NCBI RefSeq assembly: GCF_002269505.1
Contig: NZ_NQKQ01000001.1
Location: forward strand, 62,001-126,000
DNA length: 64,000 nt
DNA from: Pseudomonas fragi
GTDB taxonomy: Bacteria; Pseudomonadota; Gammaproteobacteria; Pseudomonadales; Pseudomonadaceae
Direction: 5' to 3'
The notes beneath the pieces were generated by a model. The model did not search any database and was not told where the DNA came from. It was given only the letters and a program-made list of their open reading frames with translations. This document shows positions 45,826 to 57,251 of the stretch, in pieces. The position numbers and the translations under genes are program-made. How positions within the stretch are numbered: position 1 is the stretch's first letter; each line of letters opens with the position of its first letter.

Positions 45826-47091
45826 ATGAAGCGTCGTAGCTTGCTCAAGGCTTTCACCCTCTCTGCCTCCATTGCCGCCATGGGCATGACCTGGACGGTA
45901 CAAGCGGCAGAAACCATCAAGGTGGGTATTCTGCATTCGCTGTCCGGGACCATGGCGATCTCCGAAACCTCGCTCAAAGACATGGCGCTGATGACCATTG
46001 ACGAGATCAACGCCAAGGGTGGCGTCAACGGCAAGATGCTTGAAGCGGTGGTGGTGGACCCGGCTTCCAACTGGCCGCTGTTTGCCGAAAAAGGCCGCCA
46101 GTTGCTGACCCAGGACAAGGTCGCCGTGGTGTTCGGTTGCTGGACCTCGGTGTCACGCAAATCGGTGTTGCCGGTGTTCGAAGAGCTCAACGGCTTGCTG
46201 TTCTACCCGGTGCAATACGAGGGTGAAGAGATGTCGCCCAACGTCTTCTACACCGGTGCCGCGCCTAATCAGCAGGCCATTCCGGCGGTGGAATACCTGA
46301 TGAGCGAAGACGGCGGCAGCGCCAAACGCTTCGTGCTGCTGGGCACCGACTACGTGTACCCGCGCACCACCAACAAAATCCTGCGTGCGTTCCTGCATTC
46401 CAAGGGTGTGGCCGACAAGGACATCGAAGAGGTCTACACCCCGTTTGGCCACAGCGATTACCAGACCATCGTGGCCAACATCAAAAAGTTCTCGGCGGGC
46501 GGCAAGACCGCGGTGATTTCCACGGTCAACGGCGACTCCAACGTGCCCTTCTATAAAGAACTGGCCAACCAGGGCCTGAAAGCCACCGACGTGCCGGTGA
46601 TCGCGTTCTCGGTCGGTGAAGAAGAGCTGCGCGGCATCGATACCAAACCGCTGGTGGGCAACCTGGCGGCGTGGAACTACTTCCAGTCGGTCGAGAACCC
46701 GGTCAACACCAAATTCGTCGCCGACTGGAAGGCCTACGCCAAGGCCCACAACCTGCCGGGCGCCGACAAGGCCGTGACCAACGACCCGATGGAAGCCACC
46801 TACGTCGGCATTCATATGTGGGCGCAGGCGGCGGAAAAAGCCAAGTCCACTGATGTCGACAAGGTTCGCGAAGCGCTGGCCGGGCAGACCTTTGCCGCGC
46901 CGTCGGGCTACACCCTGACCATGGACAAGACCAACCACCACCTGCACAAGCCGGTGATGATCGGCGAGATCCAGCCCGACGGTCAGTTCAGCGTGGTATG
47001 GCAGACCGAAGGGCCGATCCGCGCCCAGCCGTGGAGCCCTTACATCCCGGGCAACGACAAGAAGCCGGATTACGCGGTGAAGAGTAACTGA
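45826..47091 (+). CDS. urtA: Urea ABC transporter substrate-binding protein
   Basis: UrtA binds urea in the periplasm for the UrtBCDE importer. The ATG at 45826 behind CGGAG gives 421 residues. The N-terminus KRRSLLKAF followed by a hydrophobic stretch ending VQAAE looks like a Tat-type signal peptide. The mature protein shows the branched-chain amino-acid binding fold, starting IKVGILHSLSGTMAISE, with UrtA-typical FGCWTSVSRKSVLPV and LLFYPVQYEGEE. It heads urtABCDE, downstream of a sigma-54-type promoter. Confidence 0.95.
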   Translation: MKRRSLLKAFTLSASIAAMGMTWTVQAAETIKVGILHSLSGTMAISETSLKDMALMTIDEINAKGGVNGKMLEAVVVDPASNWPLFAEKGRQLLTQDKVAVVFGCWTSVSRKSVLPVFEELNGLLFYPVQYEGEEMSPNVFYTGAAPNQQAIPAVEYLMSEDGGSAKRFVLLGTDYVYPRTTNKILRAFLHSKGVADKDIEEVYTPFGHSDYQTIVANIKKFSAGGKTAVISTVNGDSNVPFYKELANQGLKATDVPVIAFSVGEEELRGIDTKPLVGNLAAWNYFQSVENPVNTKFVADWKAYAKAHNLPGADKAVTNDPMEATYVGIHMWAQAAEKAKSTDVDKVREALAGQTFAAPSGYTLTMDKTNHHLHKPVMIGEIQPDGQFSVVWQTEGPIRAQPWSPYIPGNDKKPDYAVKSN

Positions 47092-47103
47092 GGCCGTTAA
47101 AAG

Positions 47104-47213
47104 CCCCTCACCCTAGCCCTCTCCCGGAGGGAGAGGGGACTAAAAGCAAAAGCAGGTCTGCTTAACGCCACCGATCAGCGCCCTCTCCCTCCGGGAGAGG
47201 GCTGGGGTGAGGG
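47104..47213. repeat. REP pair between urtA and urtB
   Basis: CCCCTCACCCTAGCCCTCTC at the left is inverted at the right as GAGAGGGCTGGGGTGAGGG. It lies within the presumed urt transcript, where such hairpins often protect or end upstream mRNA. Confidence 0.9.
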
Positions 47214-47258
47214 CCAGCGCCCTGAAGCCTCACCACCTGCCAAACAGGGACACCCACC

Positions 47259-48761
47259 ATGCCCACTGCCCTTTACCGCGTTATCCTCGCGCTACTGCTG
47301 TTGCTGCCCCTGGCCGCCCACGCCGACGACGCCAGCGATTTCGCCGCTGCCAACAATTCACAGCAAGCCCAACTGCTGGAAAGCTGGGCCGCACAACCTG
47401 CGCCAGCCCGTATTGAACTGATCAACAGCCTGCAGCAGGGCCAGGTCACCGTAGACGGCCAGGTTAAAACCCTGCGTCTGAACAACCGCCTGCGCGGTTT
47501 GATCGATACAGCGCTAGCCAGTCATCAATTACTGGCGACTGATCCAAAATTGCGTTTAAACGCCGCACAACAACTGCAAAAAAACGCCAAACCGGCACAA
47601 CTCAAATTTCTCGACCAGCAACTGGCCACGGAAACCGACAGCGATGTGCACACGGCCCTGAGCCTGGCGCTGGCCAATCTGCAATTGGTCGACCCCGACC
47701 CGGCAGTGCGTCTGGCCGCCGTGCGCCTGCTCGGTGAAACCGGCGAACCGCTGGCCCGCACCCGCCTCGAAAACCTGCTGCAACCGGGCGTCGAAACCGA
47801 TGCCACGGTGCACACCGCCGCCGAAACCAGCCTGACGCAAGTCAAACGCAAACTGCTGATCGGCGACCTGCTGGGGCAGGCGTTCAGCGGCTTGTCCCTG
47901 GGTTCGATCCTGCTGCTGGCAGCCCTTGGGCTGGCCATCACCTTCGGCCTGCTGGGCGTGATCAATATGGCCCACGGCGAAATGCTGATGCTGGGTGCCT
48001 ATTGCACTTACTGTGTGCAGTTGCTGTTCCAGCGCTTCGCCCCCGGCGCCATCGAGTTCTACCCGCTGCTGGCCCTGCCCGTGGCGTTCTTCGTCACCGC
48101 AGGCGTGGGTATGGTGCTGGAGCGCACGATCATTCGTCACCTCTACGGCCGTCCCTTGGAAACCCTGTTGGCCACCTGGGGCATCAGCCTGATCCTGATC
48201 CAGCTGGTACGCGTCATGTTCGGTGCGCAAAACGTCGAAGTGGCCAACCCGGCATGGCTGTCGGGCGGGCTGCAAGTCCTGCCCAACCTGGTGTTGCCGT
48301 ACAACCGTCTGGTGATCATCGTTTTCGCCCTGGCCGTGGTGGTGCTCACCTGGCTGCTGCTGAACAAGACCCGCCTGGGCCTCAACGTGCGCGCCGTCAC
48401 CCAGAACCGCAACATGGCCGCCTGCTGCGGCGTGCCCACCGGGCGCGTGGACATGCTCGCTTTCGGCCTCGGCTCGGGGATTGCCGGGCTCGGCGGCGTG
48501 GCCCTGAGCCAGGTCGGCAACGTCGGCCCGGACCTGGGCCAGGGCTACATCATCGACTCGTTTCTGGTGGTGGTGCTGGGCGGTGTCGGGCAACTGGCAG
48601 GCACTGTTTACGCGGCCTTTGGCCTGGGCATCGCCAACAAGATTCTTGAACCGCAGATCGGTGCCGTACTGGGCAAAATCCTGATTCTGGGACTGATCAT
48701 TCTGTTTATCCAGAAGCGCCCCCAGGGGCTCTTCGCGCTTAAAGGACGGGTGATCGACTGA
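47259..48761 (+). CDS. urtB: Urea ABC transporter permease UrtB
   Basis: UrtB is one of two membrane subunits of the urea importer. The 500-residue protein has a signal-like N-terminus (VILALLLLLPLAAHA), a hydrophilic helical extension of about 180 residues before the channel (usual in UrtB), and a LivH-type permease domain from about 205 with NMAHGEMLMLGAYCTY and GLGSGIAGLGGVALSQ. Its stop overlaps the urtC start by one base (TGATG). Confidence 0.95.
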   Translation: MPTALYRVILALLLLLPLAAHADDASDFAAANNSQQAQLLESWAAQPAPARIELINSLQQGQVTVDGQVKTLRLNNRLRGLIDTALASHQLLATDPKLRLNAAQQLQKNAKPAQLKFLDQQLATETDSDVHTALSLALANLQLVDPDPAVRLAAVRLLGETGEPLARTRLENLLQPGVETDATVHTAAETSLTQVKRKLLIGDLLGQAFSGLSLGSILLLAALGLAITFGLLGVINMAHGEMLMLGAYCTYCVQLLFQRFAPGAIEFYPLLALPVAFFVTAGVGMVLERTIIRHLYGRPLETLLATWGISLILIQLVRVMFGAQNVEVANPAWLSGGLQVLPNLVLPYNRLVIIVFALAVVVLTWLLLNKTRLGLNVRAVTQNRNMAACCGVPTGRVDMLAFGLGSGIAGLGGVALSQVGNVGPDLGQGYIIDSFLVVVLGGVGQLAGTVYAAFGLGIANKILEPQIGAVLGKILILGLIILFIQKRPQGLFALKGRVID

Positions 48762-49840
48762 TGAATCAGCCTCTGATGGTCACTGCTGCACAAAAGGCCG
48801 GGCCCACGCTCACTACCCTGGCGGGCGCTCTGGTGCTACTGGTATTGCTGGCCCTGCCACTGCTGTCGCTGCTGCCCGCTGACAACCCGTTGCAGGTCTC
48901 GGCCTACACCCTGACGCTGGTGGGCAAGATCCTCTGCTACGCCATTGTCGCCCTGGCCCTGGATCTGGTCTGGGGCTACGCCGGGCTGTTGTCCCTGGGT
49001 CACGGCCTGTTCTTCGCCCTGGGCGGTTATGCCATGGGCATGTACCTGATGCGTCAGGCCTCGGGCGACGAGCTGCCGGCCTTTATGACCTTTTTGTCGT
49101 GGACCGAATTGCCGTGGTACTGGATCGGCACCGAGCATTTCTGGTGGGCCATGTGCCTGGTGGTGCTGGCTCCAGGTCTGCTGGCGCTGGTGTTCGGCTT
49201 TTTCGCCTTTCGCTCGCGGATCAAGGGCGTGTATTTTTCGATCATGACCCAGGCCCTGACCTTCGCCGGGATGCTGCTGTTTTTCCGCAATGAAACGGGT
49301 TTTGGCGGCAATAACGGCTTCACCAACTTTCGCAGCATCCTGGGCTTTGGCATTACCGAACCGGGCACCCGCGCCGCGCTGTTTTTTGCCACCGTGTTGC
49401 TGCTGGTGGCCAGCCTGTTTCTTGGCTGGCGGCTGGCGCGCAGCAAGTTCGGCCGAGTACTGACCGCGCTGCGCGATGCGGAAAACCGCCTGATGTTCTG
49501 CGGCTACGACCCTCGCGGCTTCAAACTGTTCGTCTGGGTGCTGAGCGCTGTGCTGTGCGGCCTGGCCGGTGCCTTGTATGTGCCGCAAGTCGGCATCATC
49601 AACCCCGGCGAAATGTCACCGACCAACTCCATTGAAGCCGCCGTGTGGGTTGCCCTGGGCGGGCGCGGCACCCTGATCGGCCCGCTGCTGGGCGCAGGCG
49701 TGGTCAACGGCATGAAGAGCTGGTTCACCGTGGCGTTCCCCGAGTACTGGCTGTTCTTCCTGGGCGCGCTGTTCATCATCGTGACCCTGTACCTGCCCAA
49801 AGGCGTGATCGGCCTGTTAAAGAAAAAGGCCGACCAATGA
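48761..49840 (+). CDS. urtC: Urea ABC transporter permease UrtC
   Basis: The 359-residue second permease subunit is of LivM type, with about nine helices and the conserved LALDLVWGYAGLLSLGHGLFFALGGYAMG region and RDAENRLMFCGYDPRGFK coupling loop, both split across helices. It overlaps urtB by one base; the urtD ribosome site lies over its stop codon. Confidence 0.95.
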   Translation: MNQPLMVTAAQKAGPTLTTLAGALVLLVLLALPLLSLLPADNPLQVSAYTLTLVGKILCYAIVALALDLVWGYAGLLSLGHGLFFALGGYAMGMYLMRQASGDELPAFMTFLSWTELPWYWIGTEHFWWAMCLVVLAPGLLALVFGFFAFRSRIKGVYFSIMTQALTFAGMLLFFRNETGFGGNNGFTNFRSILGFGITEPGTRAALFFATVLLLVASLFLGWRLARSKFGRVLTALRDAENRLMFCGYDPRGFKLFVWVLSAVLCGLAGALYVPQVGIINPGEMSPTNSIEAAVWVALGGRGTLIGPLLGAGVVNGMKSWFTVAFPEYWLFFLGALFIIVTLYLPKGVIGLLKKKADQ

Positions 49841-49848
49841 GGAATGTC

Positions 49849-50682
49849 ATGCTCGAACCTATACTCGACCCCAACAAAGACGCGGGCAGCAGCCGTGACG
49901 CCATCAGCTTTGGCCAGCGCGTTGAACCGGGCCTGAACACCCGCCACGGCACCATCCTGACCCTGGAAGACATCAGCGTCAGCTTCGATGGCTTCAAGGC
50001 CCTGAACAACCTCAACCTGTATATCGGCGTCGGTGAACTGCGCTGCATCATCGGCCCCAATGGTGCGGGCAAGACCACCATGATGGACGTGATCACCGGC
50101 AAGACCCGGCCCAGTGAAGGCCAGGCCTGGTTTGGCGAAACCCTCGACCTGCGTCAGATGAGCGAAGTGCAGATTGCCCAGGCCGGGATTGGCCGCAAGT
50201 TCCAGAAACCCACGGTGTTCGAGGCCCTGAGCGTGTTCGAGAACCTGGAACTGGCGCAAAAGACCGACAAGTCGGTGTGGGCCAGCCTGCGCGCGAAACT
50301 GACTGGCGAGCAAAAGGACCGCATCGGTGAAGTGCTGCACACCATCCGCCTGAGCAGCTCGGCGCACCGGCCTGCGGGGCTGTTGTCCCACGGTCAGAAG
50401 CAGTTTCTGGAAATCGGCATGCTGTTGATGCAAGACCCGCAACTGCTGTTACTCGACGAGCCGGTGGCAGGCATGACCGATGCTGAAACCGAGTTCACCG
50501 CCGAACTGTTCAAAAGCCTGGCGGGCAAACACTCGCTGATGGTGGTGGAGCATGACATGGGCTTTGTCGGCTCGATTGCCGACCACGTCACCGTACTGCA
50601 CCAGGGCAGCGTGTTGGCCGAGGGCTCGCTGGAGCAGGTGCAGGCGGATGAGCGGGTGATCGAGGTCTACCTGGGTCGCTGA
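49849..50682 (+). CDS. urtD: Urea ABC transporter ATPase UrtD
   Basis: This LivG-type ATPase has Walker A GPNGAGKTTMM, signature LLSHGQKQFLE and Walker B LLLLDEPVAGM. The ATG at 49849 is chosen because GAGGA lies five bases before it, over the urtC stop; the ATG at 49837 overlaps urtC and has no such site. It gives 277 residues, including about 40 before the ABC domain, as in other UrtD proteins. Confidence 0.94.
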   Translation: MLEPILDPNKDAGSSRDAISFGQRVEPGLNTRHGTILTLEDISVSFDGFKALNNLNLYIGVGELRCIIGPNGAGKTTMMDVITGKTRPSEGQAWFGETLDLRQMSEVQIAQAGIGRKFQKPTVFEALSVFENLELAQKTDKSVWASLRAKLTGEQKDRIGEVLHTIRLSSSAHRPAGLLSHGQKQFLEIGMLLMQDPQLLLLDEPVAGMTDAETEFTAELFKSLAGKHSLMVVEHDMGFVGSIADHVTVLHQGSVLAEGSLEQVQADERVIEVYLGR

Positions 50683-50695
50683 AAGCCTGCCTCGG

Positions 50696-50780
50696 GTGGG
50701 AGCGGGCTTGCCCGCGATTCAGGCGATGCGATCTGTCAGTCAATCCGCGGTGATGCCATCGCGAGCAAGCCCGCTCCCAC
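50696..50780. repeat. REP pair between urtD and urtE
   Basis: GTGGGAGCGGGCTTGCCCGCGA (from 50696) is inverted at 50759-50780 (TCGCGAGCAAGCCCGCTCCCAC). It separates two subunits of one transporter and ends just before the urtE ribosome site. Confidence 0.92.
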
Positions 50781-50803
50781 AGGGGCATGGGGAGAATCTG
50801 AAC

Positions 50804-51502
50804 ATGCTTAACGTCGAAAAACTGCATCAGTACTACGGCGGCAGCCATATCCTGCGCGGCCTGTCGTTCGAGGTCAAAGTGGGCGAAGTCACCTGCCTGC
50901 TAGGCCGCAATGGCGTGGGCAAGACCACGCTGCTCAAATGCCTGATGGGCTTGTTGCCGGTCAAGGAAGGCAGCGTGCAGTGGGAAGGCCACCCCATCAC
51001 CACACTCAAGCCCCATCAGCGGGTACACGCCGGGATCGCCTATGTGCCCCAGGGCCGGGAGATTTTCGGGCGCCTGACGGTGGAAGAAAACCTGCTGATG
51101 GGCCTGTCGCGCTTCCCCGGCTCCGAGGCCAAAGAGGTGCCGGCGTTTATCTACGAGCTGTTCCCGGTGCTGCTGCAAATGAAGCATCGGCGTGGCGGTG
51201 ATTTGTCCGGTGGCCAGCAGCAACAACTGGCCATCGGCCGCGCCCTGGCCAGTCGCCCGCGCCTGCTGATCCTCGACGAGCCCACCGAAGGTATCCAGCC
51301 CTCGGTGATCAAGGAGATCGGCGCGGTGATCAAAATGCTCGCCGCCCGTGGTGACATGGCGATTTTGCTGGTGGAGCAGTTTTATGACTTTGCCGAAGAA
51401 CTGGCCGACCAGTATCTGGTGATGTCCCGTGGCGAAATCGTGCAGCAGGGCCGCGGCGAAAATATGCAATCAGAAGGTGTGCGCGGGCTGGTGACGATTT
51501 AA
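50804..51502 (+). CDS. urtE: Urea ABC transporter ATPase UrtE
   Basis: This LivF-type ATPase of 232 residues starts at the ATG behind GGGAG. Walker A is [11 protein letters not shown], the signature [10 protein letters not shown] and Walker [15 protein letters not shown]. The TEGIQPS continuation is typical of UrtE. It completes the urea importer and precedes ureD by 44 bases. Confidence 0.95.
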   Translation: MLNVEKLHQYYGGSHILRGLSFEVKVGEVTCLLGRNGVGKTTLLKCLMGLLPVKEGSVQWEGHPITTLKPHQRVHAGIAYVPQGREIFGRLTVEENLLMGLSRFPGSEAKEVPAFIYELFPVLLQMKHRRGGDLSGGQQQQLAIGRALASRPRLLILDEPTEGIQPSVIKEIGAVIKMLAARGDMAILLVEQFYDFAEELADQYLVMSRGEIVQQGRGENMQSEGVRGLVTI

Positions 51503-51546
51503 TCTGTCCTCCTCCTGGCGCTTTTTCTTACAAAGAAGTCCTACAT

Positions 51547-52386
51547 ATGAACCTGCCGGCCAATACCGCACTGTTCACGCCCAGCTGGCTCGCCGAGCTG
51601 GAGCTGGGTTATGGCCGTTTTGGCGACAGCACGCGCCCGACCTTGCGCCGCCATGTCGGCCCGCTACGGGTGCAAAAGCACCTGTATGCCGAAGGCCCCG
51701 AGGTATGCCAGCACATTATCGTCCACCCGCCGGGGGGGATTGCCGGTGGTGACCAGTTGAACATCAGCGCCAGCGTCGGGCCTGATGCCTGGGCGCAATT
51801 GACCAGCCCCGGTGCCGCCAAGTGGTATCGCGCGGCAGGCCCGGCCTATCAGTCAGTGACGCTGAAGGTCGGCGCAGGCGCGACCCTGGAATGGCTGCCG
51901 CAAGAGACCATCGTATTCAGCGCGGCCCAAGCCGAACTCACTACCCGAATTGAACTTGAGGGCGATGCCCGGCTGTTTTACTGGGACATGGTGGCGCTGG
52001 GGCGGCTGGCCAGCGGCGAGCGTTTTGAGCACGGGCATTTTCAGTCACGCCTGGATATCCGCCGCGATGGCCGGTTGCTCTGGCATGAACGCCAGCGCAT
52101 TGCAGGCGGCGACGGGCTGCTGGATTCGCCGATCGGCCTGGACGGCAACCCGGTGTTCGCCACGCTGCTGGTGACCGGTGAGATCAGTGCCGAACTGCTT
52201 GAACGCTGCCGATCGCTGGCCAACCCGGTGCGCGGTGATTTGACTCAATTACCGGGTTTACTGGTAGCCCGTTGCCTGGCCGGTGAAGCCTTGCAGGCAC
52301 GGGCCTGGCTGATTGATTTATGGCGCTTGCTGCGCCCGGCATTGCTGGGGCGCGAGGCGTTGGCGCCACGCATCTGGAGTACCTGA
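51547..52386 (+). CDS. ureD: Urease accessory protein UreD
   Basis: UreD (UreH in some species) holds apo-urease while UreF and UreG load nickel. The 279-residue protein has the family features [27 protein letters not shown] and [11 protein letters not shown], and a [11 protein letters not shown] segment in the middle. It is the first urease gene after urtE; the other maturation genes are elsewhere, as in P. aeruginosa. Confidence 0.95.
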   Translation: MNLPANTALFTPSWLAELELGYGRFGDSTRPTLRRHVGPLRVQKHLYAEGPEVCQHIIVHPPGGIAGGDQLNISASVGPDAWAQLTSPGAAKWYRAAGPAYQSVTLKVGAGATLEWLPQETIVFSAAQAELTTRIELEGDARLFYWDMVALGRLASGERFEHGHFQSRLDIRRDGRLLWHERQRIAGGDGLLDSPIGLDGNPVFATLLVTGEISAELLERCRSLANPVRGDLTQLPGLLVARCLAGEALQARAWLIDLWRLLRPALLGREALAPRIWST

Positions 52387-52390
52387 AGAG

Positions 52391-52454
52391 CCCCTCACCC
52401 TGGCCCTCGCCCTCGCCCTCGCCCTCGCCCTCTGGGAGAGGGTCAGGGTGAGGG
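52391..52454. repeat. REP hairpin between ureD and ureA carrying a hexanucleotide repeat
   Basis: CCCCTCACCCTGG is inverted as GGTCAGGGTGAGGG. The inner part holds CCCTCG repeated four times with a fifth partial copy (52404-52432), which other copies in this window lack. It may vary in length by slippage. Confidence 0.85.
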
Positions 52455-52497
52455 CCAAGGCCCGACTCATTTTTAACTGCCGAACACGGACCCGACC

Positions 52498-52800
52498 ATG
52501 GACCTGACTCCACGCGAAAAAGACAAGATGCTGATCTTCACCGCCGGCCTGCTGGCCGAGCGTCGGTTGGCCCGCGGCGTGACGCTCAACTACCCGGAAA
52601 CCATCGCCTACATCTCTGCCGCGCTGCTGGAAGGCGCCCGCGATGGCCGCACAGTCGCCGAGCTGATGCACTACGGCACCACCCTGCTGACCCGCGACCA
52701 GGTGATGGAGGGCATCCCGGAAATGATCCCGGACATCCAGGTCGAAGCCACTTTCCCGGATGGCACCAAGCTGGTCACCGTCCACCAACCCATCGCCTGA
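52498..52800 (+). CDS. ureA: Urease gamma subunit
   Basis: The 100-residue smallest urease subunit shows the conserved start [20 protein letters not shown], the [21 protein letters not shown] region (split at Ile) and the C-terminal [19 protein letters not shown]. It packs with UreB and UreC. Two acetyltransferase genes separate it from ureB. Confidence 0.97.
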   Translation: MDLTPREKDKMLIFTAGLLAERRLARGVTLNYPETIAYISAALLEGARDGRTVAELMHYGTTLLTRDQVMEGIPEMIPDIQVEATFPDGTKLVTVHQPIA

Positions 52801-52808
52801 GGCCGAGC

Positions 52809-54184
<1,376 letters not shown>

Positions 54185-54189
<5 letters not shown>

Positions 54190-54277
54190 TCGCTGCCGCA
54201 GGCTGCGAAGGGTTGCACCGCAACCCGTTTTCCCGAACCCCTTACACATCTGCTCGCAGCCTTCGGCAGCGACTACA
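54185..54277. repeat. REP pair between ureB and ureC
   Basis: TGTAGTCGCTGCCGCAGGC (54185-54203, continuing to 54208) is inverted at 54254-54277. The left copy contains the ureB stop codon, and the right copy ends 26 bases before the ureC ATG. Confidence 0.93.
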
Positions 54278-54303
54278 AAGTGAATCACATACAGGAACCG
54301 ACC

Positions 54304-56004
54304 ATGAAAATCTCCCGTCAGGCTTACGCCGACATGTTCGGCCCCACCGTAGGCGACAAGGTTCGTTTGGCTGACACCGAGCTGTGGATCGAAGTTGAGC
54401 ACGACTTCACCACCTACGGCGAAGAAGTGAAGTTCGGTGGTGGCAAGGTGATTCGTGACGGTATGGGCCAAAGTCAGCTGCTCGCCAGCGAGGTGGTCGA
54501 CACCCTGATCACCAACGCACTGATCATCGATCACTGGGGCATCGTCAAGGCCGATGTGGGCCTCAAGAACGGTCGCATCCACGCCATCGGCAAAGCCGGT
54601 AACCCGGATATCCAGCCCAACGTCACCATCGCCATCGGCGCCAGCACCGAAGTGATCGCCGGCGAAGGCATGATCCTCACCGCAGGTGGCATCGACACCC
54701 ATATCCACTTCATCTGCCCGCAGCAGATCGAAGAAGCGCTCAACAGCGGCGTGACCACCATGATCGGCGGCGGCACCGGTCCGGCCACCGGTACCAATGC
54801 CACCACCTGCACTTCAGGGCCGTGGCATATGGCACGCATGCTCCAGGCCGCCGATTCATTCCCGATGAACATGGGCTTTACCGGCAAGGGCAACGCCAGC
54901 CTGCCGCAACCGTTGATCGAACAGGTCGAAGCCGGGGCCATCGGCCTCAAGCTGCATGAAGACTGGGGCACCACCCCGGCGTCCATCGACAACTGCCTGA
55001 CCGTGGCCGACCTGTATGACGTGCAAGTGGCGATTCACAGCGACACGCTGAATGAGTCGGGCTTTGTCGAGACCACCCTCGCCGCCTTCAAGGGCCGCAC
55101 CATCCACACCTATCACACCGAGGGTGCCGGTGGCGGGCATGCGCCGGACATCATCAAGGCCTGCGGCCTGACCAACGTGCTGCCCAGCTCCACCAACCCA
55201 ACGCGGCCCTTTACCCGCAACACCATCGACGAACACCTCGACATGCTGATGGTCTGCCATCACCTTGACCCGAGCATTGCCGAAGACGTGGCTTTCGCCG
55301 AAAGCCGCATCCGCCGCGAAACCATCGCCGCCGAAGACATCCTCCATGACCTGGGCGCGTTCTCCATGATCAGCTCCGACAGCCAGGCCATGGGCCGGGT
55401 TGGCGAAGTGATCACGCGCACATGGCAAACTGCCGACAAGATGAAAAAACAGCGCGGCCCGCTGCCTGAAGATGCACCGGGCAACGACAACTTCCGCGCC
55501 AAGCGCTATATCGCCAAATACACCATCAACCCGGCGATCACCCACGGCGTAAGCCATGAAGTGGGCTCGATCGAAGTCGGCAAATGGGCCGACCTGGTGC
55601 TGTGGCGCCCGGCGTTCTTCGGCGTCAAACCGACCCTTATCATCAAGGGCGGGGCTATTGCCTCAAGCTTGATGGGCGATGCCAATGCCTCGATCCCGAC
55701 GCCGCAACCGGTTCACTACCGGCCCATGTTTGCCAGCTACGGCGGCTCGCGCCATGCCACCTGCCTGACCTTTATCAGCCAGGCCGCTTTTGACGCGGGC
55801 GTCCCCGCTGCGCTGGGTTTGCAAAAGCAGATCGCGGTGGTCAAGGGCTGCCGGGATGTACAAAAAAAGGACCTGATCCACAACGGCTACCTGCCCGCGA
55901 TCGAAGTCGACCCGCAGACCTATCAGGTCAAGGCCGATGGCGTGTTGCTGTGGTGTGAGCCCGCTGACGTATTACCGATGGCACAGCGCTACTTTTTGTT
56001 CTGA
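54304..56004 (+). CDS. ureC: Urease alpha (catalytic) subunit
   Basis: UreC holds the di-nickel site that hydrolyses urea to ammonia and carbamate. The ATG behind AGGA gives 566 residues. Ligands are in place: His133 and His135 (GGIDTHIHF), the carbamylated Lys216 ([10 protein letters not shown]), and the flap region [10 protein letters not shown]. The GTG at 54280 would extend it through the ribosome site and is rejected. A large hairpin follows. Confidence 0.97.
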   Translation: MKISRQAYADMFGPTVGDKVRLADTELWIEVEHDFTTYGEEVKFGGGKVIRDGMGQSQLLASEVVDTLITNALIIDHWGIVKADVGLKNGRIHAIGKAGNPDIQPNVTIAIGASTEVIAGEGMILTAGGIDTHIHFICPQQIEEALNSGVTTMIGGGTGPATGTNATTCTSGPWHMARMLQAADSFPMNMGFTGKGNASLPQPLIEQVEAGAIGLKLHEDWGTTPASIDNCLTVADLYDVQVAIHSDTLNESGFVETTLAAFKGRTIHTYHTEGAGGGHAPDIIKACGLTNVLPSSTNPTRPFTRNTIDEHLDMLMVCHHLDPSIAEDVAFAESRIRRETIAAEDILHDLGAFSMISSDSQAMGRVGEVITRTWQTADKMKKQRGPLPEDAPGNDNFRAKRYIAKYTINPAITHGVSHEVGSIEVGKWADLVLWRPAFFGVKPTLIIKGGAIASSLMGDANASIPTPQPVHYRPMFASYGGSRHATCLTFISQAAFDAGVPAALGLQKQIAVVKGCRDVQKKDLIHNGYLPAIEVDPQTYQVKADGVLLWCEPADVLPMAQRYFLF

Positions 56005-56015
56005 TGCCTCGTGTT

Positions 56016-56093
56016 TGCAAGAGATTGGCGGCTGTATTGAAAAGCTGTAATTGACGTTAAGATGCGTCAACTTTCAATACAGCCGCTCTTGCA
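56016..56093. repeat. Long nested inverted repeat between ureC and a histidine kinase
   Basis: TGCAAGAG (56016) and CGGCTGTATTGAAA (56029) pair with TTTCAATACAGCCG (56072) and CTCTTGCA (56086) with one five-base bulge. Inside lies TTGACG-N8-CGTCAA (56051-56070). It is unlike the REP families here. It may end the urease transcript or act as an operator for the kinase gene. Confidence 0.75.
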
Positions 56094-56108
56094 GCAAGGT
56101 TCGTGGCC

Positions 56109-57251
56109 ATGGGCCTATCTGAATTCATCGTGCTCAATGTTGATCGTATCGTCGATGAATGGGAGCAGTTTGCCGAAACCATCACTCCGGCGGCCGAATC
56201 CATGAACAGCGTGGCGTTGCGCGATCATGCCCGGGAAATCCTGTTGGCGGCATCGCGGGACATGAACACCGCCCAGACCGCCCGCGAGCAGCAGGCCAAG
56301 GCCGAAGGTGAAGGCCCCGAGACGAGCCCGGCACTGGATGAAGCCGCTGCCAGCCACGGCGAATTGCGCCATACCGTAGGTTTCGACCTGGTGCAGATGA
56401 CCTCGGAGTTCCGTCACTTGCGCGCCTGCGTGATCCGCCTGTGGGTCGCCAGCATCCAGACCCCTGCCCACGAGCATCTGCAAGACATGATCCGCTTCAA
56501 CGAAGCGATTGATCAGGCGCTGGCCGAGTCCACAGCGGCCTATGCCGAACAGGTCAACCGCTCACGCGACATCTTCCTTGCCATCCTGGGTCATGACCTG
56601 CGGGCGCCGTTGCAGGCGGTGAGCATGTCCAGTGAAATGCTCGAACGCAAAGCCAGCCTCGACCCTGTGGCGCGGCCTTACCTGCTGGCCATCAAAAATG
56701 GCACGCGGCACATGGGCGCAATGGTCAATGACCTGCTGGAGTTCGTGCGCAGCCGCCTGGGCACCAGCCTGCCAATCGAGCCCGAGCCGATGGACATGGC
56801 CCAGGCCTGCCAGGCGGCGCTGGATGAAGCCTGCGCCGGACAACCGGATTGCGTACCTGTGCTGCATATCGAAGGCGATGTACAGGGCCATTGGGACCCG
56901 CGCCGTCTGGGGCAGATGCTGCAAAATCTGATTGGCAATGCACTGCAACATGGTGCCCGCCGGGGCACGGTGACACTTAACCTGACAGGTGACGCCGACC
57001 GGGTGACCTTGTGCGTGCACAACCAGGGCATGCCCATTGCCGAAGACGCCCTGGGTACCCTGTTCGACCCGCTGGTACGCAGCCCGAGCGAAGACATCAG
57101 CCAGCCGGGCACCTCGACCAGCCTGGGGCTTGGCCTGTTTATCATCAAGGAAGTGGTGGACGCCCATGAAGGCAGCATTGACGTGACCTCGACCGAAGCC
57201 GAGGGCACGACGTTTACCGTGGTGTTGCCCAGAAACAGCCCCTCACCCTAG
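56109..57251 (+). CDS. RsbRD-type sensor histidine kinase
   Basis: The ATG at 56109, nine bases after AAGG, gives 380 residues; the GTG at 56103 is too close to the ribosome site. The N-terminal 160 residues are helical and resemble the RsbRD_N sensor. The kinase core follows: H-box LAILGHDLRAPLQAVS (His near 160), N-box LIGNALQHGA, and G-box SLGLGLFIIKE. There is no membrane segment, so it is cytoplasmic. No response regulator is adjacent. The final residues SPSP and the stop TAG are encoded by the REP element that begins at 57239. Confidence 0.85.
   Translation: MGLSEFIVLNVDRIVDEWEQFAETITPAAESMNSVALRDHAREILLAASRDMNTAQTAREQQAKAEGEGPETSPALDEAAASHGELRHTVGFDLVQMTSEFRHLRACVIRLWVASIQTPAHEHLQDMIRFNEAIDQALAESTAAYAEQVNRSRDIFLAILGHDLRAPLQAVSMSSEMLERKASLDPVARPYLLAIKNGTRHMGAMVNDLLEFVRSRLGTSLPIEPEPMDMAQACQAALDEACAGQPDCVPVLHIEGDVQGHWDPRRLGQMLQNLIGNALQHGARRGTVTLNLTGDADRVTLCVHNQGMPIAEDALGTLFDPLVRSPSEDISQPGTSTSLGLGLFIIKEVVDAHEGSIDVTSTEAEGTTFTVVLPRNSPSP

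Noticed and set aside
54280..54303. GTG at 54280 as an upstream start for ureC.
   Set aside because: It would translate through the AGGA ribosome site, and the ATG at 54304 gives the exact family N-terminus ([14 protein letters not shown]).
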